Origin: Candidatus Roizmanbacteria bacterium
Lineage (GTDB): Bacteria; Patescibacteriota; Microgenomatia; UBA1406; GWC2-37-13
Direction of reading: 5' to 3'
Length of the DNA: 32,638 nt
Assembly (NCBI GenBank): GCA_902200405.1
Contig: CABIKN020000078.1
Span: 1 to 32,638 of the forward strand
Positions within the stretch are counted from its first letter, which is position 1. Every line of letters starts with the position of its first letter. Under the pieces are notes generated by a model. That model was given only the letters and a program-made list of their open reading frames with translations. It did not search any database and had not been told where the DNA came from. This document shows positions 1 through 6,855 of the stretch, in pieces. A program made the translations under genes and the position numbers.

Positions 1-18
1 AGTCTAAAAAACAAAATT

Positions 19-29
19 TACCGTTTATA
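19..29 (-). promoter_or_regulatory. Possible partial copy of the upstream box
   Basis: The minus strand carries TATAAACGGTA, identical to the centre of the upstream box of copy 2, followed by AATTTTG instead of GACAA. It could belong to a gene reading leftward out of the window. Eleven bases only, so this may be chance. Confidence 0.3.
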
Positions 30-57
30 GACCCATTATTTGAAACATAAACTTACA

Positions 58-107
58 ATCGATTAATCGGTAATACACTTTGTATAATCGATTAAACGAT
101 GATACAG
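58..107 (+). promoter_or_regulatory. Downstream pair of operator-like repeats for TrpR-like copy 1
   Basis: Two direct copies, at 58-77 (ATCGATTAATCGGTAATACA) and 87-106 (ATCGATTAAACGATGATACA), 29 bp apart. The second abuts the stop codon of the regulator gene. Each has a near-palindromic core followed by an RATACA tail. The same unit occurs upstream of the gene. Binding by the adjacent protein is inferred. Confidence 0.6.
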
Positions 108-551
108 TTAGGCGTCAATCATTGTCCTTTCCTTCTGTCTTCTTTTATGATCCCAATGCATTTGCCAGTGGCCAATTTTTAATCCTGAAGAAATAAATAT
201 ATCTGCGAATAAATCTTCAAAAAAATGATTGATATTTTCGTTATTTAATAAGTCTCCAATTATTTCGATTAATTTTGTTTCTTTATCATAAAAAAGTAGT
301 GAGAATTTGGCAACCGTAGCTCTTGAACTTTTTAAATATCTTGCAATTGTTGAATGGTCAACACCTTTCAATAAAAGATAAATGATCGCAATCCTTTTGG
401 CGACCATCAATTGTTCGGGTGGGGAAAGAATATCTTTTACTATTTCAAGAAAATCATCTTTATCATCTGCTTTATTTAATATTTCAAACATTAACTGATT
501 AATTTTAATCAGTTTTTTCTCATCAACATATTTTTTTGTCAGATTAACCAT
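108..551 (-). CDS. TrpR/YerC-like transcriptional regulator (copy 1)
   Basis: Predicted DNA-binding protein of the Trp-repressor superfamily, 147 aa. The core with LSPPEQLMVAKRIA (about residues 42-55) and the helix-turn-helix (about 54-85, recognition segment SSRATVAKF) match the YerC/YecD type. A C-terminal tail of about 45 residues (FFEDLF..., GHWQMHWDHKRR) is longer than in ordinary YerC proteins and is shared with the paralogue at 11626. The frame is open to a TTG at 581, but those ten extra codons are the operator palindrome itself, so the ATG at 551 is preferred. No Shine-Dalgarno sequence is seen. The gene is flanked on both sides by TCGATTAATCGA-type sites, which suggests autoregulation. 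Ligand and targets are unknown; binding of tryptophan is not implied. Confidence 0.85.
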   Translation of the reverse strand: MVNLTKKYVDEKKLIKINQLMFEILNKADDKDDFLEIVKDILSPPEQLMVAKRIAIIYLLLKGVDHSTIARYLKSSRATVAKFSLLFYDKETKLIEIIGDLLNNENINHFFEDLFADIFISSGLKIGHWQMHWDHKRRQKERTMIDA

Positions 552-560
552 AGGTGTATT

Positions 561-631
561 ATCGATTAATCGATAAGTCAATTTGTAACATCGTTTAATC
601 GATCATACAGTTTGATTAACCGATTAATCAA
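561..631 (-). promoter_or_regulatory. Upstream operator cluster of TrpR-like copy 1
   Basis: Three palindromic units lie between promoter and start codon: ATCGATTAATCGAT at 561-574, ATCGTTTAATCGAT at 590-603, and TTGATTAACCGATTAATCAA at 612-631. The last overlaps the predicted -10 box. The arrangement fits repression by the product of the gene at 108-551. The spacing of the centres (about 29 and 25 bp) would allow cooperative binding, which is inference. Confidence 0.6.
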
Positions 632-659
632 CTTTACACACTGCTTTTTTTATTGTCTA
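631..659 (-). promoter_or_regulatory. Predicted promoter of TrpR-like copy 1
   Basis: On the minus strand, -35 TAGACA (659-654), 17-bp spacer, -10 TAAAGT (636-631) preceded by TGTG. The -35 box lies inside the 28-bp sequence shared with copy 2, and the -10 region has the same TGTG lead-in as in copy 2. Confidence 0.5.
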
Positions 660-680
660 CCGCTTATAACCTACAAAAGT
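653..680 (-). promoter_or_regulatory. Conserved 28-bp upstream box (copy B)
   Basis: Minus-strand sequence beginning ACTTTTGTAGGTTATAAG and ending CGGTAGACAA. It matches the box at 11566-11593 at 27 of 28 positions, although the downstream operators and the proteins differ. It carries the presumed -35 hexamer TAGACA. Confidence 0.7.
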
Positions 681-736
681 GAGGAATTAGATTATCAGAA
701 AAGGATTATTTTGCTGATATATGTAAGTATTTTTAT

Positions 737-1363
737 CTAAAACTTATTTCTCCCCTCAATTGCTTTTTTTAAGGTCATGTAGTCGGCGTATTCTAAATTC
801 GCCCCCATCGGTAATCCATAAGCTAATCTTGTAATTCGTAATTCGTTATCCGTAATTGTTTTTAATTTATTTTTAATATAAACCGCCGTTGCTTCACCTT
901 CCATATCAGGGTTTGTAGCAAGTATGATTTCTTTAATCCGCAATCCGTCATCCGTAATCTGGTTTTTAATTCTTTTAATTAGTTCTCCTATTTTAATATC
1001 ATCCGGCCCAACTCTATTTAGCGGATCAATCTTTCCATGAAGAACATGATAGACCCCGTTATAAATTTTTCCTTGCTCAAAAGATAACAAGTCTAAAACT
1101 GTTTCAACTACGCAAATGATTGAATGATCGCGCTCGTCGTTATCACAAATTTCACAAATTTCTTTTTCTGTAAAATTAAAACAATTTTCACAAAGTTTAG
1201 TTTTTGATTTTAAAGTCGCCACATTTTCTGCAAATTCTTTTAAATCTTCTTCAGATAAATTAAGTAAAAAAAAAGTTAATCTATTGGCAGTTTTTTCTCC
1301 TATACCAGGAAGTCGCTCTAAAAATAATGAAATGTTTTTTAAACTATTGGGTAAGGTTGACAT
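737..1363 (-). CDS. recR: Recombination mediator protein RecR
   Basis: RecR loads RecA at gapped DNA together with RecF/RecO. 208 aa, close to the usual length of about 200. Visible parts are the N-terminal helix-hairpin-helix (LPGIGEKTANRLTFF, about residues 18-32), the four-cysteine zinc finger (CENC...CEIC, about 58-73), and a Toprim domain with ATNPDMEGEATA and the C-terminal GLPMGANLEYAD segment. It ends in a TAG stop. Two short in-frame insertions (ITDDGLRI and ITDNELRIT) derive from a simple DNA repeat at 831-857 and 933-960; the second replaces a stretch that in ordinary RecR reads like LGIK. The Toprim signatures around the insertions are intact, so the gene is probably functional. 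Confidence 0.95.
   Translation of the reverse strand: MSTLPNSLKNISLFLERLPGIGEKTANRLTFFLLNLSEEDLKEFAENVATLKSKTKLCENCFNFTEKEICEICDNDERDHSIICVVETVLDLLSFEQGKIYNGVYHVLHGKIDPLNRVGPDDIKIGELIKRIKNQITDDGLRIKEIILATNPDMEGEATAVYIKNKLKTITDNELRITRLAYGLPMGANLEYADYMTLKKAIEGRNKF
831..857. repeat. Simple repeat inside recR (copy a)
   Basis: Degenerate tandem of GTAATTCG/TTATCCG units, encoding ITDNELRIT on the minus strand. Same family as 933-960. Confidence 0.7.
933..960. repeat. Simple repeat inside recR (copy b)
   Basis: Degenerate tandem of AATCCGCAATCCGTCATCCG units, encoding ITDDGLRI on the minus strand. It interrupts the Toprim domain just before KEIILATNP. Confidence 0.7.
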
Positions 1364-1412
1364 AATTAATTAACCTAATTGATCTAATTGTTCTAATTAA
1401 CCTAAAAAATAA

Positions 1413-1476
1413 CCAATGACCAAGTACCAAGAAACAAATTAATTTTCGTTTGGAATACTTAGAATTTGGTTATTGA
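1413..1476. repeat. Degenerate inverted repeat between recR and the RNase J gene
   Basis: CAATGACCAAGTACCAAG on the left is partly complementary to AATTTGGTTATTG on the right, giving a long imperfect hairpin. Further simple repeats follow (AATTAGGAATTAGAAATT type, 1485-1514). No gene is visible in the 151-bp spacer. Confidence 0.45.
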
Positions 1477-1514
1477 GATTTTATTAGAAATTAGGTAATT
1501 AGGAATTAGAAATT

Positions 1515-3185
1515 TTATAGCTGTATTACTTCCGCTACTATCAGCGGTTTTCTTCCGGTTGCTTTTCTAAAAAATTCTTCAAGATTTTTTATCACATCAT
1601 ACTGCATTTTTCCAGCGTCAAAAGTCAGACCATTTTTTGTTAAAAAAAGCCCCTCAATCATTTGTTCTGCTTGTGAATATAATCTATCTTCTTGTTTTTC
1701 AAAGACAAATCCTCGAGAGAAAATTTTAGGTTTACCAATTAGTAAACCCTTATTATCTATCATTGATAGAGCAAAAACGATACCGTCCGTCGCCAGTGTT
1801 TTTCTATCTCGAAGAATAACACTGCCAACATCTCCGATACCATAGGCGTCTACATAAATATTTTTTGTTTCAACCTTGTCTCCCTTATAGGCTTTGTTTT
1901 TAACAAACCAAACAGTTTCGCCTTCGTTAAGAGAGTAAACATCTTTTTTAGCATAACCCAGCTGTTCAACCAAATTCTCATACTGTTTTTGATGTCTAAT
2001 TGTTCCTCCAATTGGTATAAAATATCTAGGATTAGTAAATCGCACCAAAAATTTAAGATCTTCTTGGTTGCCATGACCAGATGAGTGAAGTTGATCTGCA
2101 ATATCTGAATAAACAACATCGGCCCCTTCCTCTGATAGCTGTTCTATAGTTTCATAAACTCCATTCTCATTTCCTGGGATCGGATCTGATGAAAAGATAA
2201 TTTTATCACCAGTCTTAATTTGAATATTTTTGTTTTGTCGATCAGCTAATTTGGACAAAGCCGATCCATATTGTCCTTGAGAGCCAGCAACAATCAAACA
2301 AATTTTTGCGGCTGGAAATCGATTGACTTCTTCTTCTTTAATAAAAAGACTTTGTGGTATCGGTAAATAACCAATACTTGACGCAATCTTTGTGTTATCT
2401 CTCATCGATCGGCCTAGGAAACAAATTTTTCGGTTGAATTTAATTGCGGCATCAACACATTGGCGTATTCGGGATATATTTGAAGAAAATGTCGTCATGA
2501 TAAATTTACCTTTAGTCTTTCTCATCTCATCCTCAAAAGTTTGTCCAACAATATTTTCGGAGAGTGTCAATCCTTCTCGCTCAGACCCTAGACAGTCGGA
2601 TAGTAAACATAAAATACCTTCGTGTCCCGCTTTAGCAATCTTATAAAAATCGGGTCCAGGTCCATATGGGGGAGTTAAATCCAATTTAAAATCGCTCCCG
2701 TGATAGATAGTCCCAACCGGCGTCTTAATTATTATGTGAGTTGTATCTGGGATCGAGTGAGTCATCGTTAAATAAGAAATTCTAAAATCACCAAATATAT
2801 ATTCTTTATTAAAATCAACCCGATTAACGGTAATTTTTTTATGTTTATCTTTAAATTTATTTTCAATAAACATTGACGTCAATAAGCTAGCATAAACTGG
2901 TGGTCGACCTAAGTCATCATAAAGAAGAGGAAGGGCTGAAGTATGATCCTCGTGGCCGTGAGTAATCAAAATTGCTCTAATAAATTCTTTTTTATCCATT
3001 AGATAGGTAATATCTGGAATAACAAAATCAACCCCTAATTCTTTTTCTTTAGGAAAACCTATTCCACAATCAACAATAATGATATCTTTGAGCTTGTCAT
3101 CGTTGTACATTTCGTACACATACATGTTTTTTGTAACGCCGACGATACCACCTAAGGGAATAAAGTGAAGTTTATAAGTAATCAT
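1515..3185 (-). CDS. rnj: Ribonuclease J (beta-CASP metallo-beta-lactamase)
   Basis: RNase J degrades and matures RNA, acting as a 5'-3' exonuclease and an endonuclease. 556 aa, the usual size. The metal-binding motif HGHEDH lies at about residues 76-81, the HSIPD histidine near 140, and the GSDFK aspartate follows. The beta-CASP and C-terminal domains are present, with SSGHGNQEDL. The position of the last family histidine, in the FIP(I/V)HGEYR motif, reads FIPIGGTIRH (G at residue 393), so one expected metal ligand is missing. The frame is open to 3266, but the ATG at 3185 begins the canonical sequence and sits 7 nt after an extended -10 box, so it is preferred. Divergent from the SufT-like gene. 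Confidence 0.93.
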   Translation of the reverse strand: MITYKLHFIPLGGIVGVTKNMYVYEMYNDDKLKDIIIVDCGIGFPKEKELGVDFVIPDITYLMDKKEFIRAILITHGHEDHTSALPLLYDDLGRPPVYASLLTSMFIENKFKDKHKKITVNRVDFNKEYIFGDFRISYLTMTHSIPDTTHIIIKTPVGTIYHGSDFKLDLTPPYGPGPDFYKIAKAGHEGILCLLSDCLGSEREGLTLSENIVGQTFEDEMRKTKGKFIMTTFSSNISRIRQCVDAAIKFNRKICFLGRSMRDNTKIASSIGYLPIPQSLFIKEEEVNRFPAAKICLIVAGSQGQYGSALSKLADRQNKNIQIKTGDKIIFSSDPIPGNENGVYETIEQLSEEGADVVYSDIADQLHSSGHGNQEDLKFLVRFTNPRYFIPIGGTIRHQKQYENLVEQLGYAKKDVYSLNEGETVWFVKNKAYKGDKVETKNIYVDAYGIGDVGSVILRDRKTLATDGIVFALSMIDNKGLLIGKPKIFSRGFVFEKQEDRLYSQAEQMIEGLFLTKNGLTFDAGKMQYDVIKNLEEFFRKATGRKPLIVAEVIQL

Positions 3186-3212
3186 TACAGTTATTATACC
3201 AATTGTTATAAT
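3185..3212 (+). promoter_or_regulatory. Promoter of the SufT-like gene
   Basis: -35 TTACAG (3185-3190), 16-bp spacer, extended -10 TGTTATAAT (3204-3212), 7 nt before the ATG. It interleaves with the divergent RNase J promoter, so the two may exclude each other. Confidence 0.6.
3193..3201 (-). promoter_or_regulatory. Extended -10 of the RNase J gene
   Basis: TGGTATAAT on the minus strand, ending 7 nt before the ATG at 3185; predicts an essentially leaderless mRNA. Confidence 0.65.
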
Positions 3213-3219
3213 TATAGAC

Positions 3220-3522
3220 ATGGTATTAAATAAAAAGATTGTTTTAAGTAAATTAACTGAGGTCATGGACCCCGAGCTAAATATCTCAATCGTTGATCTG
3301 GGCTTGGTTTATGAAATAAAAATAATAAAAAATAAAGTAAAAATAATAATGACTTTGACTACAATTGGCTGTCCATTATTTTCATTGATCGAAACACAAA
3401 TTAAAGATAAAATGAAAGAATTAAAGGTTGAAGATAAAGATGTTACTCTCGAATTGACTTTTGATCCACCCTGGTCAATGGAGAAGATGAGCAGACGAGG
3501 AAAGGCGATGCTCGGCATTTGA
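3220..3522 (+). CDS. SufT / MIP18 (DUF59) family protein
   Basis: 100-aa single-domain protein of the MIP18/PaaD/SufT family, whose members help mature iron-sulfur proteins. Evidence is the N-terminal VMDPELNISIVDLGLVYEI signature (about residues 15-33), the TTIGCPLFSLIE segment with the family cysteine (about residue 52), and the C-terminal FDPPWSMEKMSRRGKAMLGI. The start ATG lies 7 nt behind an extended -10 box. It ends with TGA. No other Fe-S assembly genes are in the window, so its client is unknown. Family assignment is firm; the exact role is inferred. Confidence 0.88.
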   Translation: MVLNKKIVLSKLTEVMDPELNISIVDLGLVYEIKIIKNKVKIIMTLTTIGCPLFSLIETQIKDKMKELKVEDKDVTLELTFDPPWSMEKMSRRGKAMLGI

Positions 3523-3525
3523 AAT

Positions 3526-3608
3526 AGTTCATCAAGTTTGTCAAGTTTTTCAAGTCTATCAAGTTGTTTTTTCTTGATGAACTTGATGAACTTTATAACT
3601 TGATAAAC
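3526..3608. repeat. Inverted pair of nonamer repeat arrays
   Basis: The left arm is four and a half 9-bp units (AGTTCATCA, AGTTTGTCA, AGTTTTTCA, AGTCTATCA). The right arm is their complement (CTTGATGAA twice, CTTTATAA, CTTGATAAA). The T-run between makes a large hairpin loop. It fills the spacer between the SufT-like gene and the next start codon. Confidence 0.7.
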
Positions 3609-3614
3609 TTATTT

Positions 3615-4121
3615 ATGGCTAAAGGAAATATTTTAAGTGATACATTTGAACAACTGGCAGAACTTGGGGCTTCAACTGCCAAACAGACCGTTAAGGCGGT
3701 TGGTCAAATAGTAAACCCGTTTGACAAGGCAAAAACTTCCGAGGTTAATCGAGAACAAAACCCTGGAAAAACCTCGGAGGTTAAGCGTGGAAATAACCAT
3801 ACACCTGTTGATTTTGATAAATTAAAAAATAAATTTCAAGATAAGGATAAACTTCAGGCTGAAGCTTTAAGAAATAGGCTATTTCAGAATGTAAAACGTG
3901 AAGATGAAAAAATTATACAACGAAAAGATATGGAGGAGGCACAAAAAAAGAGTCAGGAAGAACAAGTAGTTCAAGAAAAAAAGAGAAGAGAGCAACAACA
4001 AAAAAATCAGAATCAACAGAGTGGCATACCAACCGGAAAAGCCAAGCGCGGATTTATGGCTCAAAAGAAAGTCTCTGATCAACAACACGTAGAAAATAAA
4101 CCTGCATCGGGAAAACAATAA
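3615..4121 (+). CDS. Hypothetical K/E/Q-rich protein
   Basis: 168-aa protein of unknown function. The N-terminus MAKGNILSDTFEQLAELG is followed by STAKQTVKAVGQIVNPF and then a long charged, probably coiled-coil region (about residues 70-140) and a basic Gln-rich tail. No signal peptide or membrane segment is seen. The style resembles small conserved hypotheticals of Microgenomates genomes (I am reminded of DUF5660, from memory only). An upstream extension to 3564 would consist of translated nonamer repeat, so the ATG at 3615 is chosen. The stop codon ends directly before tRNA-Pro, so the gene and the tRNA may share a transcript. Confidence 0.7.
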   Translation: MAKGNILSDTFEQLAELGASTAKQTVKAVGQIVNPFDKAKTSEVNREQNPGKTSEVKRGNNHTPVDFDKLKNKFQDKDKLQAEALRNRLFQNVKREDEKIIQRKDMEEAQKKSQEEQVVQEKKRREQQQKNQNQQSGIPTGKAKRGFMAQKKVSDQQHVENKPASGKQ

Positions 4122-4193
4122 CGGGGTGTATTTCATCGGTAGAATTTTCGGTTCGGGACCGAAAGGCAGTGGGTTCAATTCCCACCACCCCGA
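4122..4193 (+). tRNA. tRNA-Pro (anticodon CGG)
   Basis: 72-nt cloverleaf. Acceptor CGGGGTG/CACCCCG (4122-4128 with 4186-4192), discriminator A; anticodon stem TTCGG/CCGAA around loop TTCGGGA, anticodon CGG; T-arm GTGGG-TTCAATT-CCCAC. CCA is not encoded. It begins on the base after the preceding stop codon and ends 4 nt before the next ATG. Confidence 0.93.
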
Positions 4194-4197
4194 CTTT

Positions 4198-5364
4198 ATG
4201 AAAAATAAACTAACCCAAATTTTTGCTCTTCATTTTTTTAATGATGGTTTTTTGGCAAGCATTATTCTACTTCTGCCATTTATTAAAGGAAGTTTAAATC
4301 TATCCTTAACTCAAATTGGTTTTTTGACTTCTATACTTTCAGTGTCTGGCATCCTCCTATCACTACCTGCGGGATATTTTGGTCATAAAATTGGTGCAAT
4401 AAAAATACTTTCTTTTGCAATATTTTTTTATTCAATCGGTTTTATTGCAGTTGGCTTATCTTTTTCATATTTTTATTTAACAATATCTTTTTTAATAGCT
4501 GCTATTGGCTTTGGGATATTTCATCCAATCGCATTTTCACTTGTTGCTAAGTGGTCCCCAATTAATAAATTAGGTAAAGCAATGGGAGATTTTACTGCTA
4601 TTGGAGATGTTGGTAGAATTGCTCTCTCTTCTGCAATTTCATTTATTATTGTTGCTATAGGATGGCAAAAAACCTCAATTATTTACGGAATAATCTCGCT
4701 TTTTTCTATTTTTATCGTTATGTTTCTGAATAATAAGGAAGACGATGTTGAAACTAAAAAAAATATAATAAAAATAAATTATTGGCAAATAATTAAAAAT
4801 ACAAAATTTATTTTTGCATTGCTTATAACTTTTTTTGATAATTTGGCATCCTCGGCGCTTTTTATTTTTATACCCTTTCTTTTTTTGAGTAGAAACATTA
4901 ACCCTTCAATTCTAGGTCTTTTTACCAGTGCTTTTCTCGTTGGAAATTTAATTGGAAAAACAACACTGGGAAGATTGGCGGACAAATATAAAAATACAAA
5001 AGTATTTATAGTTGCCGAATTTTTTATGGCAGTTTTTATATTTTTACTTACATTAAGTTACTCACAATTTTTAATTATTTTATCTGTAATTCTTGGTGCT
5101 CTAACTGCAGGGACAATTCCGGTCAGATCAACAATGATTTTCGAATCAACTCAACATCACAAACAATATGAAAAAGTTTTTGGTATCGCGAGTTTTGTGG
5201 CAAACATTGCTACTAGTTTAGCACCTATTATCCTTGGATTTATTGCCGATAAATATGGAATAGTTAATGCTTTTAATATAGCTGCGATTTTTGCTCTTTT
5301 GGCAATCATTCCGGCTTTTATTTATAGTAAAGAAAAAAAATTTATTACAAATTCTTCTAAGTAA
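4198..5364 (+). CDS. MFS transporter, fosmidomycin-resistance (Fsr)-like
   Basis: 388-aa major facilitator with about 12 hydrophobic segments in two halves joined by a charged linker (about residues 180-195). The segment GFGIFHPIAFSLVAKWSP resembles the HPxA region of the Fsr drug-export family, and ADKY loops occur in both halves. Substrate unknown; probably a drug or metabolite exporter in the cytoplasmic membrane. The frame is open upstream to 4126, but those codons are tRNA sequence, so the ATG at 4198 is the start. There is no Shine-Dalgarno sequence. Cleavage of the tRNA 3' end would leave a leader of only about four nucleotides. Confidence 0.85.
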   Translation: MKNKLTQIFALHFFNDGFLASIILLLPFIKGSLNLSLTQIGFLTSILSVSGILLSLPAGYFGHKIGAIKILSFAIFFYSIGFIAVGLSFSYFYLTISFLIAAIGFGIFHPIAFSLVAKWSPINKLGKAMGDFTAIGDVGRIALSSAISFIIVAIGWQKTSIIYGIISLFSIFIVMFLNNKEDDVETKKNIIKINYWQIIKNTKFIFALLITFFDNLASSALFIFIPFLFLSRNINPSILGLFTSAFLVGNLIGKTTLGRLADKYKNTKVFIVAEFFMAVFIFLLTLSYSQFLIILSVILGALTAGTIPVRSTMIFESTQHHKQYEKVFGIASFVANIATSLAPIILGFIADKYGIVNAFNIAAIFALLAIIPAFIYSKEKKFITNSSK

Positions 5365-5371
5365 ATTCTGC

Positions 5372-5377
5372 TACAAT
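5372..5377 (+). promoter_or_regulatory. -10 box of cysS
   Basis: TACAAT, ending 9 nt before the ATG of cysS. Fits the leaderless pattern; no convincing -35. Confidence 0.4.
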
Positions 5378-5386
5378 TGATCTATT

Positions 5387-6781
5387 ATGAAACTCTACAA
5401 TACCTTAACCCGAAAAATTGAAGAATTTACCCCCATCAATCCTCCTAATGTTACCTTGTATGTCTGTGGTCCAACCGTCTATGACTTTACTCATATTGGA
5501 CATATGAGAACCTACACAAACAACGATGTTTTAAGAAGGTCACTGGCGTATCGAGGATATAAAGTAAATCACGTTATGAACATTACTGATGTTGGCCATC
5601 TTTCTGGTGATGATGATAGCGGGGAAGATAAGATGGAAAAAGGGGCAAAAAAATACGGAAAAACCGTTTGGGATGTTGCAAAATTTTATACTGAATTTTT
5701 TTTTAAAACCACTGATGCTTTAAATATTCTTAGACCAAATACTGTTTGTAAGGCTACTGAGCATATTGAAGAAATGGTTCAGTTAATTAATAGATTAATG
5801 AAAAATGGTTTCGTGTATGAAACCAAGGAAGCACTTTATTTTGATGTCACCAAATTTAAAAATTACGGGAAATTATCCGGACAAAAATTAAAAGAAAAAA
5901 TTCAGGCCGTAAGGGCCGAAGTTAATGTTGATAAGGGAAAAAAACATCCTGCCGATTTTGCTCTTTGGTTTAAACGAGTTGGTAGATTCGCTGATCATAC
6001 AATGCACTGGCCTTCTCCTTGGGGTGAGGGATTTCCTGGCTGGCATATTGAATGTTCGGCGATGAGCATGAAATATTTAGACGAAACAATTGATATCCAC
6101 TCTGGAGGAATTGATCACGTGCCGGTTCATCACGAAAATGAAATTGCTCAGTCGGAAGGCGCAACCGGTAAACAGTTTGTAAAATATTGGTTTCATAATA
6201 ATTTTTTAACAGTTGATGGACAAAAGATGAGCAAGTCTTTAGGTAATTTTTATACACTTGATGATATTGAAAAAAATAAAATTAACCCGCTTTCTCTCCG
6301 CCTTTTATTTCTTCAATCACATTACCGCCAACCACTTAATTTTACTTGGCAATCAGCCCGCGCCAGTCAAGAAGCTTTTAATAAATTAAGAGAAATTGCT
6401 CTAAATCTAAAACCTCAAAAAAAATTAGTTTCATTAAAATCTTCAAAGGCGCTTTCGTATCAAAAACAATTTGAGGACGTAATTTCAAATGATTTACAAA
6501 CTGCACAAGCCGTTGCCACAATGTGGGATATGATCAAATCTGATATAACGAACGATGAGAAATATTTCTTGCTTATAGATTTTGATAAAGTCTTTGGTTT
6601 AAATTTAGACAATGTTACTGAAGAAAAAATTGATGCCAACATAATTATATTGGCAGAGCGAAGACTTGAAGCTAGAAGAAAAAGAGATTTTGACGCTTCC
6701 GATCGATTGAGAATAAAAATAGAAAAAGCCGGCTTCAAGATAGAGGATAAAGGCGAGACATATTCTATAAAAAAAATTTAG
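5387..6781 (+). CDS. cysS: Cysteinyl-tRNA synthetase
   Basis: Charges tRNA-Cys with cysteine. 464 aa, normal length. Class I signatures are present: [15 protein letters not shown] with the zinc/substrate cysteine at about residue 27 and HIGH at about 37-40, the [10 protein letters not shown] zinc region, the HxxEIAQSE segment, and KMSKS in [11 protein letters not shown] (about 280). The C-terminal helical tRNA-binding domain is complete, including [13 protein letters not shown]. It ends in TAG. The start ATG lies just behind a TACAAT box. It follows the MFS gene by 22 bp on the same strand. Confidence 0.96.
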   Translation: MKLYNTLTRKIEEFTPINPPNVTLYVCGPTVYDFTHIGHMRTYTNNDVLRRSLAYRGYKVNHVMNITDVGHLSGDDDSGEDKMEKGAKKYGKTVWDVAKFYTEFFFKTTDALNILRPNTVCKATEHIEEMVQLINRLMKNGFVYETKEALYFDVTKFKNYGKLSGQKLKEKIQAVRAEVNVDKGKKHPADFALWFKRVGRFADHTMHWPSPWGEGFPGWHIECSAMSMKYLDETIDIHSGGIDHVPVHHENEIAQSEGATGKQFVKYWFHNNFLTVDGQKMSKSLGNFYTLDDIEKNKINPLSLRLLFLQSHYRQPLNFTWQSARASQEAFNKLREIALNLKPQKKLVSLKSSKALSYQKQFEDVISNDLQTAQAVATMWDMIKSDITNDEKYFLLIDFDKVFGLNLDNVTEEKIDANIIILAERRLEARRKRDFDASDRLRIKIEKAGFKIEDKGETYSIKKI

Positions 6782-6788
6782 TCAATAA

Positions 6789-6849
6789 TGTCATTCCCGC
6801 GGAGGCGGGAATCCAGGACGTCTGGATCCCCTTCTTCAAGGGGATGACA
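6789..6849. repeat. REP-like composite palindrome
   Basis: 61-bp element bounded by TGTCAT and ATGACA. It holds two hairpins, CCCGCGGAGGCGGG and CCCCTTCTTCAAGGGG, with the complementary CCAG/CTGG between. It separates the convergent cysS and glycosyltransferase genes, where it could also act as a bidirectional terminator. Related copies are at 7372-7400 and 23899-23987. Confidence 0.8.
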
Positions 6850-6855
6850 ATCCGT

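Noticed and set aside
58-107. Short CRISPR or iteron-type origin repeats
   Set aside because: Only two copies, palindromic, and repeated upstream of the same regulator gene; operators explain them better. No replication initiator gene is nearby.
552-581. Longer TTG start of the first TrpR-like protein
   Set aside because: The ten extra codons coincide with an operator palindrome, and the ATG at 551 aligns with the start of the paralogue's conserved part.
3526-3608. CRISPR array
   Set aside because: Units are 9 bp, contiguous and degenerate, with no spacers; the second half is the complement of the first. No cas genes are present.
4126-4197. N-terminal extension of the MFS protein
   Set aside because: These codons are the tRNA-Pro gene; the family sequence begins at the ATG at 4198.
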